Assembly (NCBI GenBank): GCA_036925085.1 | Contig: JAUPFP010000005.1 | Location: 7,518,498-7,582,497 of the forward strand | DNA length: 64,000 nucleotides | Direction of reading: 5' to 3' | Source of the DNA: Brachycybe producta | Lineage: Eukaryota; Arthropoda; Diplopoda; Playtdesmida; Andrognathidae | Shown here: positions 45,020 through 54,479 of the stretch, piece by piece | Layout: each line of letters opens with the position of its first letter | Numbering within the stretch: the first letter of the stretch is position 1 | Notes under the pieces: model-generated | What the model saw: only the letters and a program-made list of their open reading frames with translations | The model's database searches: none | Told to the model about the DNA's origin: nothing | Program-made: the position numbers and the translations under genes

Positions 45020-46337
45020 AAATACAGCCTGAAAGAAGGCAATCACACAAAACACTGACGATCAAGCCATAAGACACAGCGCCACAAGAGACCACAAAGA
45101 AAGTTAAACACGAAAAAAACTACAAGAAGGAAACTAAATATATCAAGTGCGGATAACAGTTCCCAATAGATGGCAGCTGCAGTTTTAATGCAATTGCAGT
45201 TTGTAGACTTTTGAGTGTTAACAGCACGAAGCAACTTTCATGCTCTGGTTATGGTGATGTGTCTTCACGATGTTTACAAACGGCTGTTGAAAATGTGTGA
45301 CGTCAACCAACCTTAAATGCATGAATTTATAATTTCCTTATCATTATTTGTAATGCACCCATTTCAGTACGTCACTCATTTTCTGCAATATGAGACACAT
45401 CAACATAACTAGAGCATTAAAGAGTTATTTTGATTCAAGAAAACTGAATACCGGTTCCATTGTTCCTCTTTCATTTACATATCATCTCTTCAGTATGTTT
45501 AATATTTTTTGAATTAAAAACAATGAACAAAACCACAAATACCAGATTTCTTTTATAATATTGATTTCACAACTTCTTTTTTTTTTAAAAAAAAAATGTT
45601 AAACTTTTTAACATTTTGCAATTTCAATTCAATTAGTAATTTCAGATTATTTTAAATGCAATTTAGAACCTTTGACAAGAAACATTTCATAAAACAAAAA
45701 TAACGGTTGTGACCGGATACAATCAAAAAAGTTATCATCTTTAAAAAAAATAGAAAAATACCGTCCAGAAACAACATGTGGGCGCAGCGACTATAAAGAA
45801 AACGTGTCCGGGAACCACACTAGCTGAACCGATTATTTCCAAGCAACTTGCTTTCTTCAGAAGATTAAATAGACTATGAAAACCTTCAGTGTGAAGGTCA
45901 CACAACATAAAAAAGGTGTAAATATAATCGTCGTGTATGCATCATGGCCAACTCAAATTTAAGAAGAAAACTGCAAAAACAAGCACAACCGGAAATTCTT
46001 TTCTTGTAAAGAATTTGTCTATACTACTAGAGCAATCAAGAGTCTAGATTTTTTACAGCTCCTAAAAAAATAGGCGTCAGTTTCCAAACACAGCCAATAA
46101 AAGTATGCAGCATGTCTCACCTATCTTCATACTTATCTTAATAAATAAATAATAAGCATTGACATTTCTTTTAAAAAAACTAAAATCCTTATCTGAACAA
46201 ATTGCAATATCAAAGTATGAGAAATGTGTGAGGTAACACAAGATAAAAGAAAAATTCTCTATACAAAAAAAAAAACACGTCACAACTGCATATTGTTATG
46301 TTAAAGAGTCTCACAACTCAAACAAAAATCTATCATT

Positions 46338-46572
46338 ATGAAAACCAAATTGGATTTCAATATTTTGCTTTCATTAACCATATTATTTCTACTTTTAAGC
46401 GTCAATGCAAATCTTGTTCAAAATCCTAACTACATAAGTGAAACTTACTGTGATACAATAAGAAACTTCTGTGACCGTGTTGAATGTGAACCACCAGAAA
46501 ATTGTCAAAATGGAATTGTTCTTAAAGGAGGAGGTGTATGTGGTTGCTGTCATGTTTGTCTTAAATATAAAG
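46338..46572 (+). CDS. Exon 1: signal peptide and first half of IGFBP-like domain
   Basis: It encodes MKTKLDFNILLSLTILFLLL, a typical signal peptide, then a cysteine-rich stretch ending GGVCGCCHVCLKYK. The CGCCxxC core is the hallmark of insulin-like growth factor binding protein N-terminal domains. The donor AAG|GTAGCT leaves a phase-1 break. An open frame runs on past the donor for about 39 codons, but it lacks cysteines and is intronic. Confidence 0.88.
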
Positions 46573-49500
46573 GTAGCTCTCTCTCTCAAACAATGACGAT
46601 ATTATTCATTACCAAAAGGCTAGCAAAAATTGCGCTAATTTTCAATATATTTAGATGTGAACATTATGATAAAAATAAGGAACAATTGTGACAAATATTA
46701 GGCAAAAATGTGACCGAAAAAATAAGCCAATATTGTTTGTAAAAAAATAAGTATTTTTTTTTTCAATTACTGTGGTTGTTAAATGTAAACGCTTCTCGAA
46801 CTCTGATTATTTTGTCTTTCAGGTGCAAAATAAAGAAAAACTTGAATGTGTTTTAGAAACTGGAAAGTTAGCTCAATCAAACTTTAATGGTAGTTTCATG
46901 TTGATGTCTTTTAAAATAAGCTTTTTATGTCTGTTTAAAAATGACCAAACTTTAAACAGCAGACGACGCTTAGCAGAACATATTTTATAATTTATATCAA
47001 TAAAAAGTTTTATTTTGAAAGATAATTAATCAACATGAAAATACATTTAAAGTGATTTAGCTACCTTTCTATAGTTTCTAAAAATACATTCATGTTTCTC
47101 TTCATTTTGCACCTGAACGACAGAGAGAATAATCAAGAGTTCGAAAATTAGTTATATATAAACAACGTGAAGACTACATTCTCATATTTCACTCTTTCGT
47201 CAAATTCATTTTAATAGAAAGCCCCCCAATTGTTTTCCATAAACATAATAAGTATTAAAAAAGAATGTGTGTGATGTGCACATTTTCTGTATATTGCTTT
47301 GAGGTATTGCGAAAATTGTGATTCTGAAAAATATCCTTAAATTTTATTGAAAATTGTGAGAATTAATTGTGTTCATGACAACCATACTGCCAGGCTACTG
47401 GACTGACTAATACCTTTTATGTTACTTTTACAGTTATTAACACCTTGTTATCAACAAAACAATGAGTTGTTAGCCTTGTAATCTTAACCTTTGTCAATAT
47501 TTTTAATTTTTCTTTTATTAACCAGAATATGGAAAAGATTGCGCAGGTGATGCCGATTGGCCAGTAATAATTCCACAGGACAATATCGCCCAATATATCT
47601 ATTTTGACAAATGCTTACCAGGGTACCATTGTGATACTACTTGTACAACGACTAATATAAAAAGTAAACGTAACCTATTTGTCAACTCAAGCAAACTGGT
47701 TAGATTAGATTATTTAAATGAGGCACTTGTCTCCTGGATGTGTTGTACATAGATTAAAATTTAAAATTTAGCTAATGTTTAGCTAATTTTGATGAAAAAC
47801 GTCAGAACTCTGCAGAACTCAATAGGCCTACAAGAGTAACTGAATTATGTATGAGTATTTTTGGATTGATATATTTAAAAATAAACTTTTAATGATAGTT
47901 TCAAAATGGCTACATTTTTATTTTTTGAACAACGTTATTTGACTTTTTCGAGTTTTGCTGTCACTTTGAAAGAAAAAACGAAAAGGTGACTTTCAAATTG
48001 CCATAAAAACTTCAATTATAAATATATCAACTCAAGTGATTCATTTACTATTCTAGTTTCTAAACCACTTTCAATTTATGCGTACTGTTTCTTCTGAAAC
48101 ACAGAATAACCAGAGTTCTGTTTCATTGTTTTAATTTATTTGTGTATTTGGCACTGGCTTTATAGGCCTACCGCATAAAAATTTTTTGTCTTAATCTATG
48201 CCGACTGTAAAATGAAGTCGGGTTGCCAGTAAAACGGACCATCTCTGCCCTTTACATACGGACACATTTGGACCACATTCCAACCAAAATGTGATCAAAA
48301 ATTAGTCCGTGTGTCACGGGCTTTAATACATGCATTGGCAGCAGATAACAAAATGGGCAATGCCAAAGGGGAAAAAATGGCCAAATCTAATATGAAGCTG
48401 GTGGCTAATGAAACCCACAACCACCAATCATAACAACTGGTAAAAGATTGTGTATTAGTGACGCAGCTCATTTAAATAATTGAATCATTAACCTCTAGAT
48501 GACAAATGGTATAACATAATTGTCTAAGTAGTATTGTTCTCAATTGTTCTTAATTGTTATTTTGCAGGTTTTACAAATTATCTGTGTCCATACCTGAAAT
48601 ATTTTTCTCCAACTAATGAATGGGAATTAGCTCCTAATTGTGATAACTACGGATATTTCGATTATAAAAGGTGCAAAGGAAGAGATAATCCAAGATGTTA
48701 CTGTGTTAATAAAGATGGTGACACAATATTTGGAAGGATTACACAAAACGATGCGGATGCAACATGTTGTAATAAAAATAAATATATACTAAATGCCCTC
48801 ATGTATAATATTTGTAGTGAAATGTTGTTCAACATTTGATGCAAATTTCTAATTAATGTTTGTCAAAAATAACTTATTTTACGAAAGTATGTTAACATAA
48901 AAAAAGCTGTCCACAAAGACTCCAATAAGTAGAGACACTTCAACCTTCAACAGGTTTCTGCAACTGAGTCTCAAATTGTTGACGCCTGTCTCAAGGTGTT
49001 ATAATGTCGAAAGTTTCTTAAGACTTAAATTAATTTGCAAAAAGTTGACTGAAAAGTTGCAAACGCTGTTGTGCAACACTGTTCAACAATATAAAAATAC
49101 CTAATGACATTGAAATTTTGTATGCTACGCTATAATAATTTGCGATTTATTCTGTGTGTGTGTTTTTTTTGTAGTTTGTTCACGAACTGTTCAAAACTTT
49201 GAAGATTCAGATACAGCAAAAGATGCTCCAAATATAAGATGTGCTCAAAATGGAGATTTTGCTACTTTGCAATGTTGGGACGAAATATGTTTTTGCATTA
49301 ATAAAACAACACTCGAAATTGCAGAAAATGCTGTACCTATTTCTGCCATTACAGCTTTACCATGTTGTAAGAAAAAATTAAGATTATTTATCAACAGCTT
49401 ATTTTAGAACTCTTAATTATTTTGTGTTTCAGGAACAAAATTAAGAGAAACTGGAAAATGTTTTAGAAACTAGAAGAGTAGCTCAATGACTTAAGGATAT

Positions 49501-52042
49501 TACCACATTGATGTCTTTCAAAATAAACTTTTTATAGACAAAAATTTAAAAAAAAAATATCGGCTGCCATTGTCTGCTTAAATTGGGGTCGTTTTCAAAC
49601 TCACATAAAAAGTTTGATTTGAAAGATAGCAACATGAAAATATACTTAAGTGATTGATATATTCTTCTAGTTTCTAAAACACATTCATGTTTCCCTTCAT
49701 TTTGCACCTGAAAAACAGAATAATCAGATTTCGAGATGCGTTTACACAAAAAACAATAACAACACTAAACAAATAAAATAAAAAAAATTGTTCCATTTCC
49801 AGACAATGCCACTTTGTATAATGCTAACTACTATGAAACTTGCGAAAGCGAAAAGGTGAAAATTAATAAGATATTAACAGATTTTGCAAAAAAAGGAATT
49901 ACTGCCATTATGATTGATATGCCAGCATGTGATACAGACGGAACTTACAGTCCTGTTCAATATGATGGCAAACAGTAAGTTTTTAAAGAGACTAGAAATA
50001 CATTTCATACTGCACCTTTTTTTTCTAAATGAAGTATCTTTCAAAGATGCATTAAAACAGTAGAAACTGTTTTAACACGAAATGAAAGGGACCACAATAT
50101 TTTTTCGTGTTAAAAAATTCGCGTTAAAAGGCAGAATTTTTATGTTATTCTAAGGAACCAAAACAACAAATATATTTCTTGTTATCCGTTTTCGTGTTAG
50201 ACCAGTGGTCGCCAAACCGTCGATCGCGAGCTACTGGTAGATCGAGGGAAATTTTAGGTAGATCGCAGTCGCTGTCACACTTGGGTTGGCTAACCTGAGA
50301 TGCACTAGTGACTAGTCACTAGTGCATCTCAGGTTAGCTAGAGTGAGATTGTTGATATATTGTAATACACAATTTTGTTAATTGGATTTAATATTTACTA
50401 GAAATGTATGTTTGTAGGCAATACATTTTCAATGTGTGATTTATAAAAAAAACTTATTTTTTTCCTGGTTTCTTTTGGTAGCTCACAGTAAGATTTAGGA
50501 GCAAGTACGGTTGCTCATTGACTTCAAAGTTTGGCGACCACTGTGTTAGACGGTTTTCCCCTCTGTATAAAAGTCCATGAAAGTATAAACTTAAGGGTAG
50601 GTTTATACTATGAACTTTGCTAAAATTTTCAAGCTTTCAAGCTCCTAAAAACGAGCTCCCCAAAGCTTAGCTTGTTCATACAAACTTTATACCGTATAAA
50701 ACAGATATACCAAACAATAGAACCCTCCCCCTTCAGGAAGAAAAAAGGTGTGGTTGTTCACCCCATTTGTGTATCTGTTTCATGATTGGTGCTTTGAGTT
50801 GCTAAGCTTCGAAAAGTTGAACAATTTCAAAGCTAGCTTCATGCTCTTGCGAAGGCAAAAATCTAAAGCTCTGACGTCATTTTTGAAGCTTTGCAAGCTG
50901 CTTTGCCGTATAGCAAGGAAGTATAAACCAAGCCTAAGAAGATGCTTTATAAAGAGCTGATTTTCGTTTTAGGTGCAAAACTAAGAAAAAATTGAAAGTG
51001 TCTTAAAAACTAGAACGACAGCTGAACCAATTATTAGCTTTTGTTTTATGTTGATATAATTCAAAATAAACTTTTTGTAGACAAAAAACATTGTCTGCCT
51101 AAAATTGAACCATTTAAAAACTAACATAAAAAGATTTTTTTAAACCTTAAACCTTTACGTGATTAAACTACCCTTCTAGTTTATAAATCACATTCAAGAT
51201 AAATCACATTGAGATAAATTTAAAGTTTTTTTTTTAAAAAAATTAGTATGTCTGGTAAATTTGCTGAAAATATTTTCATGATGTTTGAAATTATTCAAAT
51301 TTAAATCTATTCTTGTTTTTTGGTAAACAATCAATTTCAAATTAACATAAAAAATTATTACATATTTTATAAATTTAAGAAAAAATGAATTTTGTAGTCA
51401 GTAATAATATTTATCTATTATTCCAAATTAGCTGTTTCTTCACAGCTATTATATTATTTAAATTTTTAAACTACTTCTGAACCTTAAGGTGGATTCACAT
51501 TACTCACGAAAGAGACCCAACCCAACCTTGAAGAATGTTTGTTTCTATTATTTGCAACAAACAATATTTTCCACAACACAAACGTTGCAAAGTTGCGTTG
51601 CACTTTAAAACAAATTGTTGAATACTATGGATCCACCTTTAAATTGTATAAAACTGAATATTTACACTATCTTTTTTATTTTACAGATGGCTTTGCTCTG
51701 ACAGAAATGGCAAACAAATTAACAGCTATTCCATTCAAGATGAAACTCATGATAATATGATATGCAGTAAACATTTCTTCGTCTTTTTTTTAAAAAAAGT
51801 TTTGTTTCAAACTAAAAATGTTTCATTTGTCTTCCTTTAATTAAGATTGTGCCAGAGATCAATATTATTCTGATGGATTACCTGCATCATCATCACCCAA
51901 TTGTGATTCATTTGGAAATTACAACACTCAAACGCCAATATGCTTTAATAACGATCAATGTTATTGTGTTGATTCCGATGGACAAAGAAGGACAGATGAT
52001 TTCCCAAAACAAAAAACAGGGCCTACTAGTTGCCCTAGCTAA
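46338..52042 (+). CDS. Secreted IGFBP-like plus thyroglobulin type-1 domain protein (7 exons, 404 aa)
   Basis: Seven exons (46338-46572, 47526-47663, 48568-48768, 49175-49366, 49803-49974, 51687-51766, 51846-52042) have matching splice phases (1,1,1,1,2,1) and total 1215 bases, a whole number of codons ending in TAA. The protein has a signal peptide (residues 1-24, hydrophobic core LLSLTILFLLLSV, cleavage probably after NA). Residues about 35-120 form an IGFBP-like cysteine-rich domain with the motif VCGCCHVC. Four thyroglobulin type-1 domains follow at about 125-191, 192-255, 256-339 and 340-402. No membrane segment follows the signal, so secretion is expected. Type-1 domains often inhibit cysteine proteases or bind growth factors; which applies here is not visible. 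Four of the six introns hold foldback elements. I do not recognise a specific orthologue. Confidence in the exon structure is high, in function low. Confidence 0.88.
46783..47150. repeat. Foldback family copy 7, in intron 1 of the thyroglobulin-domain gene
   Basis: GTAAACGCTTCTCGAACTCT to AATAATCAAGAGTTCGAAAA with inverted landmarks between. Arms of roughly 170 bases could pair in the pre-mRNA. Confidence 0.72.
47526..47663 (+). CDS. Exon 2: second half of IGFBP-like domain
   Basis: The acceptor tttattaaccag is followed by 138 bases with no in-frame stop, and the donor is GTAAAC. It encodes EYGKDCAGDADWPVII and later KCLPGYHCDTTCTTT. The spacing of Cys residues and the CLPGYHC motif continue the IGFBP-type fold started in exon 1. 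It is a symmetrical phase 1-1 exon without its own Met. Confidence 0.82.
47860..48122. repeat. Foldback family copy 8, in intron 2 of the thyroglobulin-domain gene
   Basis: TTGATATATTTAAAAATAAA onward to TCTAGTTTCTAAACCACTTT and CAGAATAACCAGAGTTC. The left end is eroded. Confidence 0.6.
48568..48768 (+). CDS. Exon 3: thyroglobulin type-1 domain 1
   Basis: This 201-base phase 1-1 exon encodes one complete type-1 domain with all six cysteines: LCPYLK, then APNCDNYGYFDYKRC, RCYCVNKDG and ATC. The PNCD..G.F and CYCV..DG motifs are diagnostic. The acceptor is ttattttgcag and the donor T|GTAATA, the weakest donor of the gene. Confidence 0.85.
49175..49366 (+). CDS. Exon 4: thyroglobulin type-1 domain 2
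   Basis: This 192-base phase 1-1 exon encodes FCSRTVQNFED and then RCAQNGDFATLQCWDEICFC, a divergent type-1 domain. It has six cysteines, CFCI in place of the usual CWCV, and a short loop. The acceptor follows a T-rich tract ending gtag, and the donor is T|GTAAGA. Confidence 0.83.
49405..49748. repeat. Foldback family copy 9, in intron 4 of the thyroglobulin-domain gene
   Basis: GAACTCTTAATTATTTTGTG to ATTTCGAGATGCGTTTACAC, with AGAAACTAGAAGAGTAGCTC and its inverse. Both arms are nearly complete. Confidence 0.72.
49803..49974 (+). CDS. Exon 5: thyroglobulin type-1 domain 3, first part
   Basis: It encodes a long first loop (TCESEKVKINKIL onward) and then PACDTDGTYSPVQYDGKQ. The motif PACD..G.Y.PVQ is a clear type-1 signature, but the Cys normally after VQ is Tyr. 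The exon ends in phase 2 with donor CA|GTAAGT, unlike the phase-1 junctions elsewhere in the gene. Confidence 0.84.
50204..50543. mobile_element. hAT MITE with 8-bp target duplication
   Basis: Inverted ends CAGTGGTCGCCAAAC and GTTTGGCGACCACTG are flanked by TGTTAGAC at 50196-50203 and 50544-50551. It lies in intron 5 of the thyroglobulin-domain gene and carries a 50-bp perfect palindrome. Confidence 0.88.
50292..50341. repeat. 50-bp perfect palindrome inside the hAT MITE
   Basis: GCTAACCTGAGATGCACTAG and its complement CTAGTGCATCTCAGGTTAGC flank the centre TGACTAGTCA with no mismatch. Confidence 0.8.
50595..50934. mobile_element. PIF/Harbinger-like MITE
   Basis: The ends GGGTAGGTTTATACT and AGTATAAACCAAGCC are inverted and flanked by TAA at 50592-50594 and 50935-50937. 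A 3-bp TAA/TTA duplication is characteristic of the PIF/Harbinger superfamily. It lies only 51 bp after the hAT MITE, in the same intron. Confidence 0.7.
50965..51210. repeat. Foldback family copy 10, in intron 5 of the thyroglobulin-domain gene
   Basis: TTAGGTGCAAAACTAAGAAA to CTACCCTTCTAGTTTATAAA with the TTCAAAATAAACTTTTTGTA centre. The outer termini are missing. Confidence 0.62.
51488..51637. mobile_element. Short MITE (GGTGGATTCACA ends)
   Basis: Inverted ends GGTGGATTCAC and ATGGATCCACC in TTAA-rich flanks, about 150 bp apart, in intron 5 of the thyroglobulin-domain gene. The target duplication is not clear. Confidence 0.5.
51687..51766 (+). CDS. Exon 6: thyroglobulin type-1 domain 3, second part
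   Basis: This 80-base exon completes domain 3: QWLCSDRNGKQINSYS to NMIC. QWLCSDRNG replaces the usual CWCVD..G, so one more cysteine is missing while the Trp and the following Cys remain. The acceptor is ttattttacag and the donor TGCA|GTAAAC. Confidence 0.83.
51846..52042 (+). CDS. Exon 7: thyroglobulin type-1 domain 4 and stop
   Basis: The acceptor tttaattaag begins 197 bases encoding NCARDQYYSDG, SPNCDSFGNYNTQ, CYCVDSDGQR and TSCPS, then TAA. All six cysteines of a type-1 domain are present. The protein ends two residues after the last cysteine, so there is no C-terminal anchor. Confidence 0.85.
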
Positions 52043-52351
52043 TAGAAACTTCGTCTAAATTTTTATTTTCTGAATAAGATAAAATTCAAACTAGTTTACA
52101 ATCTCGGTTTCGATTTATCGATTTTCTCAATAATTGTACATCTTTTAATTTACCGCAGTTCGATAATAATTAATTTTATGTTTTTTTTTTTTTGATCAAC
52201 GTTTCTTTAAAAATGAAAATTATTTCAAATTAAAAAAAAATTATTTTAAAAGATATCGTTATGAAAAAAGAAACCGTACGCACAACAACGACTATTCTAG
52301 TTTCTTAACACTTTTTTTTTCTGAAAACTTTAACTTTTGATTCGAATTTTG

Positions 52352-52357
52352 AATAAA
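52352..52357 (+). terminator. Candidate polyadenylation signal AATAAA
   Basis: AATAAA lies about 310 bases after the stop of the thyroglobulin-domain gene. Other AT-rich variants occur nearer, so this is only the first canonical hexamer I noticed downstream. Confidence 0.3.
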
Positions 52358-53069
52358 TTCTACAACTTTGAATTGCTTAAATGTATTATTTTAATGTATT
52401 ATTATTACAATGTAACTACTGTATTTCACAATTAAAATATAGAAAGTTGGTTGTTTGCCATAATAATATCAGTGAACTTGGTTATTGACCCTTGTCGTGT
52501 GTTTCCTTCAGACTTACATGTATTCAATTGAACCTAAATCTGATCACTTTCTAAAATAAGACAAAAGTGTTTCTTTCAACTGTGTCATAAAAACACTTAA
52601 AACAAAATCTAACTCTTCCTGTAATATTTAAACTGTGAAGTGAATTTTCTCAATATGTTATTACATACAAAGTTACAAACAAAGTAATAAAAATATTTCA
52701 AAACAAAAGAACGACAACTGTGTGTGTGTGTATGTGGAGTAAATAAAAACGTTAAATAAAAACACAACACTAAATATAACTTAATTACAACGTGGTACTA
52801 GTAGACATATAAACTAAGGGTTTAAGGCCTTACTAAAAAAAACTTCATTCCTTGCCAGATCTTAATTCGAACTTAAATCATTTTGCTAGTTAGAATTACA
52901 GTGGATAACCACATTAAAGGAAAATAATATAAAACTTAAAGAGGGTAATTGGTGCTATTATAAGTGCAGCACATTCTAAGTCCAGTTTGAATTAACTTAA
53001 TGAAAGAATTTTAAGATTTGTTCGAAACAAGTAGGGTAAATTAATATTAAAAGACAAATTAAACAATGA

Positions 53070-53235
53070 TGTCTTTTAAAATAAACTTTTTATGGCAGTT
53101 TGAAAAAGATCAAATTTTAAATTTTCTTCAGATTAAAGACGCGGATGAAATGATGTCTCTTCCTTTTAAGAAATCCAATAAAAAGTTTATTTTTTAAGAT
53201 ATAATCATAAAAATGTCCCTTACATCTAGTTTTTG
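53070..53235. repeat. Foldback family copy 11 (central part)
   Basis: TGATGTCTTTTAAAATAAAC, TTTTTATGGCAGTTTGAAAA and the inverse AAAAAGTTTATTTTTTAAGA are recognisable. The ends are lost. Confidence 0.5.
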
Positions 53236-53401
53236 ACCATAATTAATGGAAGTGATTCTAGAATTTAAAGATTAATGAGCTCAGACTATTTTTAATTGTT
53301 AGCAATTTTTATTTGATGGAAATTAAAATAAAATAAAAATTGCACTTTCTTTATTAGAAAAATAAAATGAAAATATTATATTATATATTTTATATATATA
53401 A

Positions 53402-53941
53402 TATCCCAGGTCTGTGTGTGTGTGGAGTAACACAACCATTGAAGCACGTCGGAATTTATATAAATTTGAATAAATGAACCGTGTTTTTTTTCTCAAGGTC
53501 AACTATATGTTGAACTCTTCCTTTGGAAAGTGTAGAAGGGGGAGAGAAAGAAAAGTGGGAGGGGAGGGGAAGAGGTTGGAAAGTGTAGAAGGGGAGAAAG
53601 AAAAAAGTGGGAGGGGGTGACTGAAACTGAAATGAAAAGAGTAAAAAAAGAACAAACGACGCGCATGCGCACACCAGAGAAAATGAAAAACTCATTTTCT
53701 CTTTCAAATATAAAAAGGGGCGGAGATAATAGTAGCAAAATTAAACTACAGTTTATCACAGGCAATTGTGCCCAGCATTAGAATTTCTTTTGCTCAGCCC
53801 TTTTATGAACGTCATCGATTTCTAATTGGTTTGTTACTTGGTCTGACGTCATAAAAGGGCGGAGGAAAAGAAATTCTAATGCTGGGCACAATTGCCTGTG
53901 AATTTTGCTCCCGTCATTTATGACGGCACTTATGACACTAG
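53402..53941 (+). mobile_element. Helitron-like element, copy 6
   Basis: It has the same body as copy 5, with a duplicated pyrimidine-rich block and the 144-bp palindrome at 53757-53900. The terminal hairpin is partly degraded (CCGTCATTTATGACGG), followed by CACTTATGACACTAG. Confidence 0.58.
53757..53900. repeat. 144-bp palindrome inside Helitron-like copy 6
   Basis: Nearly identical to 41088-41231, including the TGACGTCA core and both inverted ends. Confidence 0.7.
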
Positions 53942-54242
53942 TTTTAAAATAATTATGAAAAATATCCTACACCTTCGATTATCTTCCACAATTAGAATGC
54001 ATTTTATTAGGTGAAAAAAGACCAAACAAAAGTCGAGTTCAGTCCAATTTAATTAACCGAAAACTTTTTTTGATTAGGTTGTAATTTGGTTCAAACGCCA
54101 TCTAGAAGTAACTTTTTAATTATATAGACGCATTTCCACCTTCAGCTATTATACAATACTAGAATAGTTCTTTACTTGAAAACTGCTACCCTTTTACTAG
54201 TTTGGGATGGAGAAATCTTCTCATTTTGTATTTCATTAGGAA

Positions 54243-54470
54243 CTAGTAGGGTAGCCCGTCCTAGGACGGTTTTGTCATTGTGCGGAATCATCGGTATTTT
54301 GTCATCTTTTGCAGTTTTGTGTCTTCGACGAACATTCGTCAAAAATTCGTCAAAAATGTGGCGAACATTCGTCAAAAATGTGGCGAACATTCGTCAAAAA
54401 TTCAGCGAACATTCGCCAAGCGTTGTTCTTACAGTGTTACACATACACAGACAGACTTGGCTTAATATAC
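54243..54470 (-). mobile_element. Second Helitron-like family with internal minisatellite
   Basis: On the minus strand it starts near TTAAGCCAAGTCTGTCTGTG and ends with the hairpin CCGTCCTAGGACGG, then GCTACCCTACTAG and T. Ends are similar to, but distinct from, the other family. A central array of 22-bp units fills the middle, the structure known for non-autonomous Helentron-type elements. Confidence 0.55.
54329..54418. repeat. 22-bp minisatellite inside the Helitron-like element
   Basis: About four units of CGAACATTCGTCAAAAATGTGG, with TTCGT or TTCAG variants in place of GTGG. Confidence 0.75.
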
Positions 54471-54479
54471 AGTATATGT

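Larger units (their letters stand above)
43129..46337. other. Divergent intergenic region, Go alpha / thyroglobulin-domain gene
   Basis: These 3.2 kb separate two head-to-head genes and should contain both promoters and the 5' UTRs. A GC-richer patch lies at about 43695-43740 in otherwise AT-rich DNA and could be part of the Go alpha promoter. Simple repeats occur at 44439-44473 (GA) and 44976-45019 (GTT/GCT). No start site can be fixed from sequence alone. Confidence 0.5.
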
